A DNA stretch of 64,000 nt from Bernardetiaceae bacterium (GCA_025057115.1 JANWWZ010000014.1:1-64000); one strand, 5' to 3'. Counted from the stretch's first letter, positions 37,884-47,931 are shown. The notes: generated from the sequence alone by a model not told the origin. A program made the numbers and translations.

Positions 37884-38091
37884 ACGGGTTTGCTTACTGT
37901 TTTTGCCAACGAAAAAGCTATAAAACCTGCTCACGCGGCAATTCATCAGCCTACCACTGAAGAATTTACCAGCCAGTATTGCAAGTTCCTCGCCAAGCAG
38001 TTAGTAGATGGCACTTAAGAGCTTGAGAAGTCAAAAGTTTACAGGTGGCAAACGGCATTGGTCCAAAGACTGTTGGAAGAGTTTCAAATCG
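37884..38091 (+). pseudogene. Possible relic of an unknown gene
   Basis: The 319-bp gap 37773-38091 has a plus-strand frame with protein-like composition: 44 codons including KPAHAAIHQPTTEEFTSQY, then TAA at 38016, then 39 codons in the same frame with an amphipathic helix (SKVYRWQTALVQRLLEEFQ) that runs into the alkB 3' end. No start codon or homolog is recognised. It may be chance; I flag it because the frame keeps its character across the stop. Confidence 0.3.
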
Positions 38092-39177
38092 CTACGAGGC
38101 AATTGCGTGTTTCCATTGGTCTAATTTTTTGTCCATAACAGCAAACCAAAGCGGAGGCACAAGTGCTAGCAGGATCATCGCCGGATAACCCGCAGGCAAT
38201 TGCGGACTCTCTGCCACGTGATCTAATACCTGATAACGCTTGTGAGCATAAACGTGATGGTCAGAATGGCGTTGTAGTTGGAAGAGAAAAAAGTTGCTGA
38301 CAAGTTGGCTAGCATTCCACGAATGCATGGCATTGACTCTTTCATAGCGACCAGGAGCAATTTCATTCCGTACAAGACCGTAGTGCTCCACGTAATTGAC
38401 CAGTTCTAACAAAGTGAAAGCCAATACGCTTTGAAGGAAGAAAAATCCTAACACCCTCCAGAAAGCAGGTTCTTTGCTAATTAGTGTAATAACTAGCGCA
38501 GCAAGTACCCCCAACACTATTGGTAATGCGGTGTACCATATCATCATATTGTGATGGGAGAAAAAAGGCAGTCCTTTTTTGCGCAGCCTTTCGGTTTCGA
38601 TGCGCCAAGCGCTTAGGTAACCTTTTGATACGGAACGCCACCAAAAGGCATAAAAACTTTCGCCTCGACGGGCAGTAGCAGGGTCGGAAGGTGTGCCTAC
38701 GCGCACATGATGTCCTTTGTTGTGCTCAATGTAAAAGTGCATGTAGCATACCGTCATGAGCAACAATTGAGCGTAAAAACGCTCTATCGCCGGCTTTTTA
38801 TGCCCTAATTCATGAGCCACTGTAATGCCAATGCCTCCCGTTACCAGCGGTACTCCTAGACAAAATCCTATCAACTCGGCAGTAGTAAAGGGGTAAACGG
38901 CTATTTGCCACATTGCCCAAAACAAAAAGCCCAGTTGAAAGTAGGTCCATAGAAAAGTAATAAAGCGGTAGTAGTAGTCTTCTGCTACTACTTTGACTTG
39001 GCTTTCAGGAACATTTTCTTGGTTTAACCCCAGCCAATAGTCCAGCAGGGGAATGATCAAGAACACAAATGCGGCAGTGGCGTAATTCCACCAGCCACCA
39101 GCGTAGAATCCCGCAATGACTAGTGCAGGGATGATAAACGCAGAGAAAAAGCCAATTTTTTTAACCATTGTCTTCAT
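38092..39177 (-). CDS. alkB: Alkane 1-monooxygenase
   Basis: 361 residues with six predicted membrane helices. The four histidine clusters of the diiron site are all present: HELGHK (122-127), EHNKGHH (151-157), NYVEHYG (261-267) and LQRHSDHH (301-308), and TPSDPATARRGESFY and the closing KRYQVLDH match AlkB closely, so this is a true alkane hydroxylase rather than a generic fatty acid desaturase. It needs rubredoxin and its reductase, neither of which is near. It follows a Tat-signal Gfo/Idh/MocA oxidoreductase gene with 2 bp between, a pairing I do not know. Confidence 0.92.
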   Translation of the reverse strand: MKTMVKKIGFFSAFIIPALVIAGFYAGGWWNYATAAFVFLIIPLLDYWLGLNQENVPESQVKVVAEDYYYRFITFLWTYFQLGFLFWAMWQIAVYPFTTAELIGFCLGVPLVTGGIGITVAHELGHKKPAIERFYAQLLLMTVCYMHFYIEHNKGHHVRVGTPSDPATARRGESFYAFWWRSVSKGYLSAWRIETERLRKKGLPFFSHHNMMIWYTALPIVLGVLAALVITLISKEPAFWRVLGFFFLQSVLAFTLLELVNYVEHYGLVRNEIAPGRYERVNAMHSWNASQLVSNFFLFQLQRHSDHHVYAHKRYQVLDHVAESPQLPAGYPAMILLALVPPLWFAVMDKKLDQWKHAIAS

Positions 39178-39179
39178 AT

Positions 39180-40538
39180 TTACAATGCTTTTGTTTTTCC
39201 AGGAATGGCAATAGGATAAAAACCCTCTGCATCAGGCAGGCTTTTGGGAAGAGCATCCCATGCCAGGCGCTCGGGCATTAGATTGAGATTAGAGTGAAGG
39301 GCTTCTTGCCAAGTAACAACTTGACCAGAATAAGTAGCCATGCGCCCCATAATGGCTGTTAAGGTACTTTTGGCGCCAAATTCTGCATCTTGGAAACGAA
39401 AATCACCTTTTGCAACCGCTTCAAATAGCAAGTCAATCTCCAGTTGATAGGGATTAGGTTCGTTGCCTTTTCGTTGATAGTTCCAAATTGTTTTGCCCTT
39501 TAAGTCAGTAATTACTCTTCCGTCGTGGGTAGTGGCCCGTCCTTTAGTGCCGATGAGTGTTTCAGAAACGCGGCTCATGGTGCCAGGCATATGGCGACAT
39601 TGACTATTGAGAATCGTACCATCGGCATACTCAAATTCTACGTAATGGTGGTCAAAAATTTCGCCAAATTGTTTTCCTGTTCGCACTTGGCGCCCTCCCA
39701 TACCCTGAGCGCGAATAGGATAGGCATTTTTAGCCCAATTAAATACATCGATGTTGTGAATGTGCTGCTCTACGATGTGGTCCCCGCAAAGCCAGTTAAA
39801 GTAATACCAGTTGCGCATTTGGTATTCCATCTCGGTCCAATGGGGTTGGCGCTCTACTACCCAGACTCCATCGCTATGCCAATACACTTGCCCAGCGATA
39901 ATTTCTCCTATTTGTCCTCCTTGAAGGCGCTTAATAAGTTCTTGATAACTTACATCGTAGCGGCGTTGCAAGCCTACTACTACATTGAGCTTTTTCTGTT
40001 TGGCTAATTCCGCCGCTTGCAGTACTTGCCGTACACCTGGAGCATCAGTGGCTACGGGCTTTTCCATAAATACGTGCTTGCCAGCTTTGATACACGCTTC
40101 AAAGTGTTGAGGACGAAAGCCAGGAGGAGTAGCAAGCAAGACCACATCAGCCAGCTCAATAGCCTTTTGGTAGGCGTCAAAACCTACAAAACGGCGTTCT
40201 GGCGGCACCTCCACTTTGTGAGCTACGCTTACCTCTACCCCGCTCCAATCTTTAAACTTATTGGCTGTCAAGGCTTTGTAAGATTCTTCTATTCGATCAG
40301 CGAAAGCATCTGCCATCGCTACCAGCTTGGTGCGGGGCTTAACAGAGAGGGCTTGCGCCGCCGCTCCCGTTCCCCTACTGCCGCAGCCTACTAGTGCCAC
40401 TTTGATGGTATCGTCTTGGTAGCGCGCATATGCTCCAAAAGGCATTCCTACCACTGCAACGCCTGCCGAAACGATAGCAGAGGTTTTAATAAACGAACGA
40501 CGGTCTATCAACTCATCTTCTTTCTGGGTGGTTTCCAT
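39180..40538 (-). CDS. Gfo/Idh/MocA family oxidoreductase, Tat-exported
   Basis: 452 residues from the ATG at 40538; the longer frame to 40646 adds 36 residues with no signal. A twin-arginine motif DRRSFIKTS is followed by a hydrophobic core and an AYA cleavage region. The Rossmann part has VALVGCGSRGTGAAAQAL, then EKPVATD, the typical sugar-dehydrogenase lysine motif, and HNIDVFNW in the substrate domain. Such periplasmic members act on sugars or are glycosidase-like (GH109). The link to alkB downstream is unexplained. Confidence 0.88.
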   Translation of the reverse strand: METTQKEDELIDRRSFIKTSAIVSAGVAVVGMPFGAYARYQDDTIKVALVGCGSRGTGAAAQALSVKPRTKLVAMADAFADRIEESYKALTANKFKDWSGVEVSVAHKVEVPPERRFVGFDAYQKAIELADVVLLATPPGFRPQHFEACIKAGKHVFMEKPVATDAPGVRQVLQAAELAKQKKLNVVVGLQRRYDVSYQELIKRLQGGQIGEIIAGQVYWHSDGVWVVERQPHWTEMEYQMRNWYYFNWLCGDHIVEQHIHNIDVFNWAKNAYPIRAQGMGGRQVRTGKQFGEIFDHHYVEFEYADGTILNSQCRHMPGTMSRVSETLIGTKGRATTHDGRVITDLKGKTIWNYQRKGNEPNPYQLEIDLLFEAVAKGDFRFQDAEFGAKSTLTAIMGRMATYSGQVVTWQEALHSNLNLMPERLAWDALPKSLPDAEGFYPIAIPGKTKAL

Positions 40539-40564
40539 TTTCTGCAAGTAAATGATATGGTAAA

Positions 40565-40572
40565 CAAATTTA
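40565..40572 (-). promoter_or_regulatory. TAnnTTTG box of the oxidoreductase-alkB operon
   Basis: On the minus strand TAAATTTG lies 26 nt before the chosen ATG at 40538, again inside the rejected longer frame. Confidence 0.45.
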
Positions 40573-40628
40573 CAATTTTTGTTAATGTTATCCTTTTGGT
40601 TTACAGCAAATTCTAAGAAAAAGCTGCC

Positions 40629-40636
40629 TAACTTTG
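40629..40636 (+). promoter_or_regulatory. TAnnTTTG box of the methyltransferase gene
   Basis: TAACTTTG lies 28 nt before the ATG at 40665 in the divergent spacer. No -33 match. Confidence 0.45.
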
Positions 40637-40664
40637 CCTGCTGCAAGCAATAGATGCAAAAACT

Positions 40665-41438
40665 ATGTTCAAAACTTCTGAAGTAACCTCCTACGAAATT
40701 CCCAGCGATAACGTACTCAACAACCGCTTATTTTTTGCCTACAAAAAGGCTGCAGAGCTGGTGCAAGGCAATTTGCTGGAAATAGGCTGCGGTACAGGCA
40801 AAGGCTTAACCGTTTTTGCAGAGCGATGCAAACACTACACTGCAGTGGATAAAAATAAAAAACTTCTCCAACACCTGGCGGGTTTGTATCCCCGTTTTAC
40901 TTTCATCAATTGCTTGGTACCCCCTTTGAAAGGTCTGGCAGACAATAGTTTTGATACAGTAGTAGGTCTCCAAGTCATTGAACACATCAAAGACGATCAT
41001 TACTTTCTGCAAGAAGTTCGCCGCGTACTCAAGCCCAATGGCAAGGCTATTTTTACTACTCCTAACGTCAACTTTACCCTTTCGCGCAATCCATGGCATG
41101 TGAGAGAATACACTCCCGAACAACTCAGAACACTACTAGAAGAACATTTTCCTGGCAAAGTACAATTGATGGGCATCAAAGGCAGCCAAGCAGTAATGAA
41201 ATACCACGAGCAAAACCGCATTTCAGTGCAGCGGATCATGCGATGGGATGTCTTTGACCTACAACATCGGTTGCCGCGCAAATTACTCCAAATACCTTAT
41301 GAGATACTCAATCGCATCAATCGCAACCGACTCATGCAACAAGATAGCGAACTGGTGAGCAATATTACCCTACAAGATTTTTCACTCCACTACGACCTAA
41401 ACCAGTGTTTGGATTTGTTTGCTATCGTAAGCAAGTAA
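40665..41438 (+). CDS. Class I SAM-dependent methyltransferase
   Basis: 257 residues, methyltransferase 11/25 type. SAM motif I is LLEIGCGTGKG (about 36-46), the acidic motif II AVDKNKKLL, and the post-IV block LQVIEHIKDDHYFLQEVRRVLKPNG is typical of small-molecule or quinone-type methyltransferases. The C-terminal 90 residues (after NPWHVREYTPEQL) look like the glycan- or lipid-linked methyltransferases of Bacteroidota. Acceptor unknown. Confidence 0.85.
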   Translation: MFKTSEVTSYEIPSDNVLNNRLFFAYKKAAELVQGNLLEIGCGTGKGLTVFAERCKHYTAVDKNKKLLQHLAGLYPRFTFINCLVPPLKGLADNSFDTVVGLQVIEHIKDDHYFLQEVRRVLKPNGKAIFTTPNVNFTLSRNPWHVREYTPEQLRTLLEEHFPGKVQLMGIKGSQAVMKYHEQNRISVQRIMRWDVFDLQHRLPRKLLQIPYEILNRINRNRLMQQDSELVSNITLQDFSLHYDLNQCLDLFAIVSK

Positions 41439-41470
41439 ACAACCTTTAAAGGAATTGTATGAAAAGAAAA

Positions 41471-41502
41471 ACACCTGACAAGCATGTTACTTGGTCAGGT
41501 GT
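41471..41502. terminator. Hairpin terminator between convergent genes
   Basis: ACACCTGAC (41471-41479) and GTCAGGTGT (41494-41502) make a perfect 9-bp stem around a 14-nt loop in the 103-bp gap between the methyltransferase and the TonB receptor. A-rich sequence precedes the stem, giving a T-run for the minus-strand transcript. Confidence 0.7.
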
Positions 41503-41541
41503 GTATTGGTTTCAAGTCAATAAAGTCGAACAAGGAAGCTT

Positions 41542-44500
41542 TTAGTTGAGGAACTCGTCAAAGGTAACTTGTAGGTAGTAAATAGCTCCCACAGAAGGAT
41601 TACCCCATGCTTGCGTAAAACTGCGATTGAGCAAGTTGCTGCCACCCAATTTGATAATTGACTTAATAGAAGGTACTTTCAGACTTACCTGGGCATCCAA
41701 AGTGCTGTAGGCAGGTACTATGCTTTGTCCTGCTGCTCTAATATTGGGACCTACAAAAGAACTTTGCCAAACAAATTCATCCTGCCAGCGGTAATTGACG
41801 CTAAAGCTCACGTTCTTAATCCAATTGCGGTTGGAAAGGGACAGATTGTAGCGATAGCGCGGCGTGTTGAAGAAAGTTTCAAAGCCTGCAGGGAGTTTAT
41901 TTGTGTTAAGCAAGTCATTATAAGACACATTGCCGCCTACGGTAAACCCTTTAGGCAATGCGTAATCAATACCTATTCCCCATCCATGACTGGTAAGTAC
42001 TTCTTCACTATTGATAGGGAAGCTATATACATTGCGCGTATTGGCACTGAGCAAAGTGAGGGGAGGAGCGCCAGCAGGTAGCGGATCGCGAGATTGCACT
42101 ACTATCATACCGCCGTCGAAGTTCAAAAGGGCGCTGCGGTAATAGTAGGCATCTATAGAAAGTTTGTTCTTAATCAAACTCTTGTAGCCTATCTCAAAGG
42201 AACGAATGCGCTCTGGTTTCCATTCGCGGAACTGGAACACTTGCAACAGTTGTCTTGCTTGGGGTTCTGGAACGCCGCGCTGCAAAGCCGCTCCGTATTC
42301 TTGTACGGACCGCAATGTATAGACGGGGTTGTTGATCATGTTATACCGCTCGCGGAACAAGGGCAAGCCACCCAGCAAACGCGCCTGAGGAGTAAGCAAA
42401 TCGATGTACTGGTTTTGCGTAGTAGGAATGCGGAAACCTGTTTGATAAGAAGCTCGGAAGTTGTGGTCTTTTGCCACTGTTAGCACAGCAGAAGCGCGCG
42501 GGTTTACTTGCCCTTTGAAGTTTTGGTTTTTATCATATCGCACAGAACCTGTTAGCTTTAAACGGTCTTCGAAGAGTTTTTTAGAAGCCTGGACAAATCC
42601 ACCAAACTCGTTGATGTTGAACTCACTGCCGTCATCTCGGCGGGCAAATAGCGTACCTTCCGAGTTAAGGGCATAAACCCGATAGTTAGCCCCTAGAATG
42701 ATTTCAGCAAATTTGATTTGATTGGACAAGTTGTACATGCCTTCAAAGTGATACAGGCTAGTTCTGTCTTTAAACTTGGCTCCTACTTCGCCTCTGCTCA
42801 AGTTGCCAGGGATTGGTCGGCTGCGGACTGCTTCTGAAGCGCGGTCAAATTCAGCACTGCCAGGAAGAAAGCGACCTTGATCGGCAATGGCGCGCGCTTG
42901 CTGGTGGAAAGTAGCAAAACCAGCTTGGGCAGCGGCAGCAGCAGCAGCTACAGCAGCGCTTTGGGAGAGTCCTTGTCCTAAAGCACCTGCAAAAGCGGTA
43001 GCGTAAGTAGTCAGCGCCCGCTCTGCAAAAGCGCCAAAGTATTGCGGAAACCACGTAGTGCTAGGCTTCCATGCTTCGTTGATGCCATTTGCTAATGTTC
43101 CAATTGCATATGACTGGCCAGAGTTTTCCTGCGTAGTATAGGCGCGCAAGTAGAAATTAGAACCGCGCAGTTCCGCTTTGTACTGCGATAGAATGAAATT
43201 GCTCAGCGAATAGCGGTCAGCGCCTGTGTAAACAGTGGTACCTGTTCCTACATTTGCCTGCAAAATAGCTTCTATTTTTTCATTAAGGCGATAGTGCACG
43301 GCGCTGTTAAACTTAATGCTTTTGGTGGTGTAGTCTGCTAAATCGCGCTCGTTGTAGCCTGTACGAGAGACAAATACGTTGGGAATAATAGCTTGAAAAA
43401 TCTGCTGGGCAGTTTGTCCAGTCAGTTGGGTAAGGGAAGCTCCTCCAATTCCGGGCAGTCCTGTGGGGTAGCGGAAAGAGGCAATAGCTCCTAAAAAGGC
43501 AGAAGTACCCCCAGCTCCCGTTCCTGGTTGTCCATTGGCAAACAGGGATGTAAACATGTTTACGCTATTTTCATCCCCATAGACATTTACCCCATTATAA
43601 CCAGGATTATTGGTGCGATTGCCTGTTTGCGCGGTAAATCCATTGAGCAGACTTTGGTCGCGTATGTCTGTAGCTTGCCAGTCATTGGCTTGCAAAAAGC
43701 CGACATTAATTTTGAAAGCTACCTTGTCATTAAAGGACTTCGCATAGCGAATCGCTGCATCGATCATTCCCGTAGCTCCTAGAGGATCATCTACTGTACC
43801 AGGCTTGCGGCGGTTTTTTTCATTCATCAATCCTGCCCGTACGTATGCACTTGCGCCTTGATATTGAAAAGGACTTTTTGAGTTCATCAGCAAAATGCCA
43901 TTAATTGCGTTAGGTCCATAGAGAGCAGAGGCGGCCCCTGGAAGTAGCTCTAAGGTTTCTAGGTCTAACTCCGAAATACCCACAATGTTACCTACGGGAA
44001 AGTTGAGTCCTGGAGCTTGGTTATCCATGCCGTCGATCAGTTGCACCACGCGCACATTTCCATTTGCGTTAAAACCGCGGGTGTTGAAAGAGCGGAAAGT
44101 GAGGCTTTGAGTGCTCATCTCCACCCCTTTCAAATTTTGCAAGGCATCGTAAAAATTCGCAGCAGGCGTTTCGCGGATTTGTTTAATGTCCATCCTTTCT
44201 ACGGTAACGGGAGATTTCAGCACGCTTTCTTCCACTCTAGAAGCGGATACTACCACCTCTTGACCTATAATAGTTTGTTCTTCCAGTGCAATTTCCAAAT
44301 TCATTCCTTCAGAAGTAACTTCTACCTCTTTGCTTTGATAGCCTACAATAGATATTTGCAGGGTAAAAGGCGGGGCAGAGTTCACTTTTAAGGTAAAATT
44401 GCCTTTGTTGTCGGTAATTGTACCCACTACGCGGTCTTTTACTTTGATATTAACCCCTGCAAGGGCTTCTTTTGTAACCGCATCAGTTACTTTGCCGCTT

Positions 44501-44589
44501 ACAGTAGTTTGGGCAATAGCCTGAAGAGCTAGTAGCAGGGAGCCTAGCACGCAAAAGAGCTGTCTAGAGAGTGTTGTTATCATTTTCAT
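41542..44589 (-). CDS. TonB-dependent receptor with carboxypeptidase-like domain
   Basis: About 1015 residues from the ATG at 44589. A signal peptide (LLLALQAIAQ) is followed by a carboxypeptidase-D-like beta sandwich (TTVSGKVTDAVTKEALAGVNI), a plug domain (SPVTVERMDIKQIRETPAANF ... ALYGPNAINGILLM) and a 22-strand barrel that ends in an aromatic. It should import a ligand through the outer membrane. No SusD-like partner is adjacent, and the form with FRSFNTRGFNANGN resembles siderophore/vitamin or general receptors more than SusC. One extracellular loop holds an alanine run, AAVAAAAAAAQAG. Confidence 0.9.
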   Translation of the reverse strand: MKMITTLSRQLFCVLGSLLLALQAIAQTTVSGKVTDAVTKEALAGVNIKVKDRVVGTITDNKGNFTLKVNSAPPFTLQISIVGYQSKEVEVTSEGMNLEIALEEQTIIGQEVVVSASRVEESVLKSPVTVERMDIKQIRETPAANFYDALQNLKGVEMSTQSLTFRSFNTRGFNANGNVRVVQLIDGMDNQAPGLNFPVGNIVGISELDLETLELLPGAASALYGPNAINGILLMNSKSPFQYQGASAYVRAGLMNEKNRRKPGTVDDPLGATGMIDAAIRYAKSFNDKVAFKINVGFLQANDWQATDIRDQSLLNGFTAQTGNRTNNPGYNGVNVYGDENSVNMFTSLFANGQPGTGAGGTSAFLGAIASFRYPTGLPGIGGASLTQLTGQTAQQIFQAIIPNVFVSRTGYNERDLADYTTKSIKFNSAVHYRLNEKIEAILQANVGTGTTVYTGADRYSLSNFILSQYKAELRGSNFYLRAYTTQENSGQSYAIGTLANGINEAWKPSTTWFPQYFGAFAERALTTYATAFAGALGQGLSQSAAVAAAAAAAQAGFATFHQQARAIADQGRFLPGSAEFDRASEAVRSRPIPGNLSRGEVGAKFKDRTSLYHFEGMYNLSNQIKFAEIILGANYRVYALNSEGTLFARRDDGSEFNINEFGGFVQASKKLFEDRLKLTGSVRYDKNQNFKGQVNPRASAVLTVAKDHNFRASYQTGFRIPTTQNQYIDLLTPQARLLGGLPLFRERYNMINNPVYTLRSVQEYGAALQRGVPEPQARQLLQVFQFREWKPERIRSFEIGYKSLIKNKLSIDAYYYRSALLNFDGGMIVVQSRDPLPAGAPPLTLLSANTRNVYSFPINSEEVLTSHGWGIGIDYALPKGFTVGGNVSYNDLLNTNKLPAGFETFFNTPRYRYNLSLSNRNWIKNVSFSVNYRWQDEFVWQSSFVGPNIRAAGQSIVPAYSTLDAQVSLKVPSIKSIIKLGGSNLLNRSFTQAWGNPSVGAIYYLQVTFDEFLN

Positions 44590-44665
44590 GAGCGTTTGAG
44601 TGAATAGGTTGCGTCTCAATTTTAGCAGAATTTAGCTAAACTAACAAAATACTAGTAAATTTCGC

Positions 44666-47662
44666 ATGATGCCCATGGCAGCATTTCTTGAACAAGTCGC
44701 TTCCAACTTACTGAGCAAGCTAACAAGTAAAGATCAATGGGAAGAATTTGCTTCGTGGCGATTGGTACTTCCCACGCGGCGCGCATGCCTTTACATGAAA
44801 TACTACCTTGCCAACATAGCGCCTCATACCTTTCTTGCCCCTGAAATCATTGCTGCAGATGATTTTATTGCCCGCATCGTAGGGCTTACTATTGCCGACG
44901 AGGTAGCTCTACTGTTTGATTTGTATGAAAGCTACCGCCTTTTCGACCCTGACCCTAAACACAACCTAGACCGATTTGCCCCGCTAGGTAGTGCTATTTT
45001 GAAAGATTTTGATTTGATTGACAAAAACATGGTAAACGCTGCCGAACTTTTTGACTACGTAGAGGAAGCCAAAGCCATTGAACGCTGGGCAGAGGAATTA
45101 GGTCAGGAGGCAGCAGTTATCCAAGCAAGCATCGGAGCCAACAGTGGCCTAAGTGCTTACTATCAATTTTGGAAGTACCTCAAACACACTTATTTCCACT
45201 TTCGCAATAAACTCTTGCAAAAAAGAGCTGCTTATTTGGGGATGGCTTACCGCCTCCTAGCTGAAAACACGGCTCGCATCGCCCAACAACAGGGCTTTAC
45301 GAAAATTTTTTTCATCGGCTTCAATCAGTTTTCTGCCTCAGAGTTGCAAATTTTCAAAGGATTTCACCAGTTAGGCATTGCTGAGTTTTTTTGGGATACT
45401 GACCAGTTCTACATCACCAAGCAGCCGAGCCACGAAGCAGGTTTCTTTTTGCGCCAATTGCAAAAGCAAGGTTTGATTCCTCTGGATTACACCTGGGGCA
45501 ATTCCCTCTGCACTGAAAAAAAGAAAATAGAAGCCATTGCAGTTAGCAACAAAGTTACCCAAGCAAAGCTAGCCGGCCAGTTGCTCAGCCATGCCATCAC
45601 AGAGCGAATCCATCAAAGCAAATCCGTTGCGGAAGGCATTTCCCAATTTAAAAAGTCCGTCAATGTGGTGGGCATTTTACTGCCTGATGAAAGCATGCTC
45701 ATCCCTTTGCTTTACTCTTTGCCCACAGTAAAGATAGACAGCACCGAACTGCCTGCTAAAGAATATCTCAACCTCACCATGGGGCTTTCTATCGAGAAAA
45801 CGCCTCTTTTTACTCTTGTTGATAATCTTTTCAACATGCAGGCAAATTTTTCAACCGACGAACATGGTCAAAAGCTGGTATACTTTCGCGATATCCTCAA
45901 AATCTTGCGACACCCTTACTTGCAGTACTCCACTCGTTACGCCCAAGATTACGACAAGATACAAGAACACATCATTTACATTCAAAAGGAAAATCTGGTG
46001 TACGTGCCTTTGGAAACTTTGCAAGAATGGGGCAAAGAAACCAGTTTCTACCACGTGGTATTTCGCCACTGGAACAATAGCGCTGACCAAGCCTTGCAAG
46101 CTCTTTTCGACCTTTGCAAAATCCTTTCAGAACTCTTCGACGACCAACACAATGTCCTGGAAAATGAATTTCTGCTGCAATTTTTCATGCTGCTCAAGCG
46201 CATAGAAAGCGTGCTGGGTCAGTACAGGTACCAAATCAATGTGCGCACCTTGCAGCAGTTTCTCTATGAGACCATTCATACCACTCTTGTGCCTTTTACT
46301 GGCGAGCCGCTTAGCCCTTTGCAAATCATGGGAATGCTCGAAAGCCGTACCCTAGACTTTGAACGCCTCATTATCCTTTCATGCAACGAAGGCATCATGC
46401 CCAAAGGAAAGCAATACGGTTCAGTTATTCCGATGGATATACGCAAGCGCTTCGGCATTCCTACTCATACGGAAAACGATGCTACTTATGCCTATACGTT
46501 CTATCGCTTGTTGCATCGTGCTCGAGATATCACCTTAATCTACGTAGATGCTGTAGGAGGGCAAGGTATCAACACTGCTGAAAAAAGCCGTTACATTACT
46601 CAAATAGAAGCTGAACTTGCTCCCTTGCCTAATATTACTTTTCATCACTACCGATTACAACTTCGCTTGCCTGAGAAACATCAACCCTTAGTGCAGGTAG
46701 AGAAAACTCCAGAAACTTTAGCCATGACGCGCCAATATCTTTCTCAAGGCATCACTCCTTCGGCTATTAACCTTTACATTGAAAATCCCCTAGCATTTTT
46801 CCAGCGCTATGTATTAGGTCTGGAAGAAGCGCAAGAAATAGAAGAAGAGATAATGGATCACACCTTTGGCGCTATCGTGCACCGAGTCCTTGAACAATTC
46901 TTAAAACGACATGAAAGGAAACTCCTTACAGCAGAAGAGATCGCCAGCATAACAGCAGAATATCCGCTCATAGAAAAACTTTTAGAAGAATCCATCGTAG
47001 CCATTAAAGGCGGCATTGTTACCCACAAAGGCAAAAATTACTTGCTTAAACGCATTGCCAGCTGGCTCATTCAACGCTTTTTAGAAGGCGAACAAGCAAA
47101 AGCACCTCTTTACCTGCTGGCGCAAGAAACCCTTATGACCGCTTCCTTGAGCATTAAAATTGCCGATCACCAACCTCCGGTAGAGGTCCTTCTAAAAGGA
47201 AAAGCCGATAGAATTGACATTTGCGACCATCAACTGCGCATTGTAGACTACAAAACTGGTGCCTTGGGTTATCAAAGCCTGACAGCTCCGAGTTTGATTC
47301 ACTCACCTTTAGACCCCGACAAGGGCAAAATTGTGCAGCTAATGTTATACAAATATCTCTTTGTCCGCCTGATGCAGACCCCAGAGGGCAAGAGAAAAAT
47401 GAATGAGGCTATTGAGTATGTAGAAAATTTCAACATAGTTTCTGGTTTTTACTTCTTCCGATACCTTACCGAAGGGTTTCAGGCTTACAGCCTTGGAGAT
47501 GAGCCCAAAAATGCCGTTGAGTTCATTCAATATGTAGAAGAATTTTTGCGCCAACTCATTGGCGAAATGCTAGACCCTGCCGTGCCCTTTGCTCCGCGTT
47601 CCTTGATTGGCGTTCCTGACCAAGCGCTTGAAGTTAATCAAGAAACGGAAGCAGAAGATTAA
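44666..47662 (+). CDS. PD-(D/E)XK nuclease, AddB-like
   Basis: 998 residues. The N-terminal part resembles the inactivated helicase of AddB: RLVLPTRRACLYMKYYL stands where a Walker A would be, without the GKT. LESRTLDFERLIILSCNEGIMP near residue 555-580 is the usual SF1-like motif of this subunit. The C-terminal RecB-type nuclease site is seen as GKADRIDI ... LRIVDYKTG (about 847-865). It should act with an AddA helicase-nuclease in double-strand break resection; addA is not in the window. Fe-S cysteines of the classical AddB are not evident. Confidence 0.85.
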   Translation: MMPMAAFLEQVASNLLSKLTSKDQWEEFASWRLVLPTRRACLYMKYYLANIAPHTFLAPEIIAADDFIARIVGLTIADEVALLFDLYESYRLFDPDPKHNLDRFAPLGSAILKDFDLIDKNMVNAAELFDYVEEAKAIERWAEELGQEAAVIQASIGANSGLSAYYQFWKYLKHTYFHFRNKLLQKRAAYLGMAYRLLAENTARIAQQQGFTKIFFIGFNQFSASELQIFKGFHQLGIAEFFWDTDQFYITKQPSHEAGFFLRQLQKQGLIPLDYTWGNSLCTEKKKIEAIAVSNKVTQAKLAGQLLSHAITERIHQSKSVAEGISQFKKSVNVVGILLPDESMLIPLLYSLPTVKIDSTELPAKEYLNLTMGLSIEKTPLFTLVDNLFNMQANFSTDEHGQKLVYFRDILKILRHPYLQYSTRYAQDYDKIQEHIIYIQKENLVYVPLETLQEWGKETSFYHVVFRHWNNSADQALQALFDLCKILSELFDDQHNVLENEFLLQFFMLLKRIESVLGQYRYQINVRTLQQFLYETIHTTLVPFTGEPLSPLQIMGMLESRTLDFERLIILSCNEGIMPKGKQYGSVIPMDIRKRFGIPTHTENDATYAYTFYRLLHRARDITLIYVDAVGGQGINTAEKSRYITQIEAELAPLPNITFHHYRLQLRLPEKHQPLVQVEKTPETLAMTRQYLSQGITPSAINLYIENPLAFFQRYVLGLEEAQEIEEEIMDHTFGAIVHRVLEQFLKRHERKLLTAEEIASITAEYPLIEKLLEESIVAIKGGIVTHKGKNYLLKRIASWLIQRFLEGEQAKAPLYLLAQETLMTASLSIKIADHQPPVEVLLKGKADRIDICDHQLRIVDYKTGALGYQSLTAPSLIHSPLDPDKGKIVQLMLYKYLFVRLMQTPEGKRKMNEAIEYVENFNIVSGFYFFRYLTEGFQAYSLGDEPKNAVEFIQYVEEFLRQLIGEMLDPAVPFAPRSLIGVPDQALEVNQETEAED

Positions 47663-47931
47663 GCCCAATGCACTTTGATATAGCCAAACTTTTAAAAGTA
47701 ATAGCAACAGCTAACACCCAAGTGATAAAAACCTAGATTCAAGGCAAGCTTTAAGAAAGTTGGATAAAAAAAGAGGAATCAGCTAGTGTTAGGAACTCAA
47801 CCTGCCAGCCGCATATGGTGGTGATGAAAGAACTCTCCTCTCCGCTGTTGCGTTGACCAAATTGGCTTTCGTGAACATGAATTTAGTTAGAAAAGCCGCG
47901 GAGATCTAACTAGTCAGTAAAATCTTTGGAA

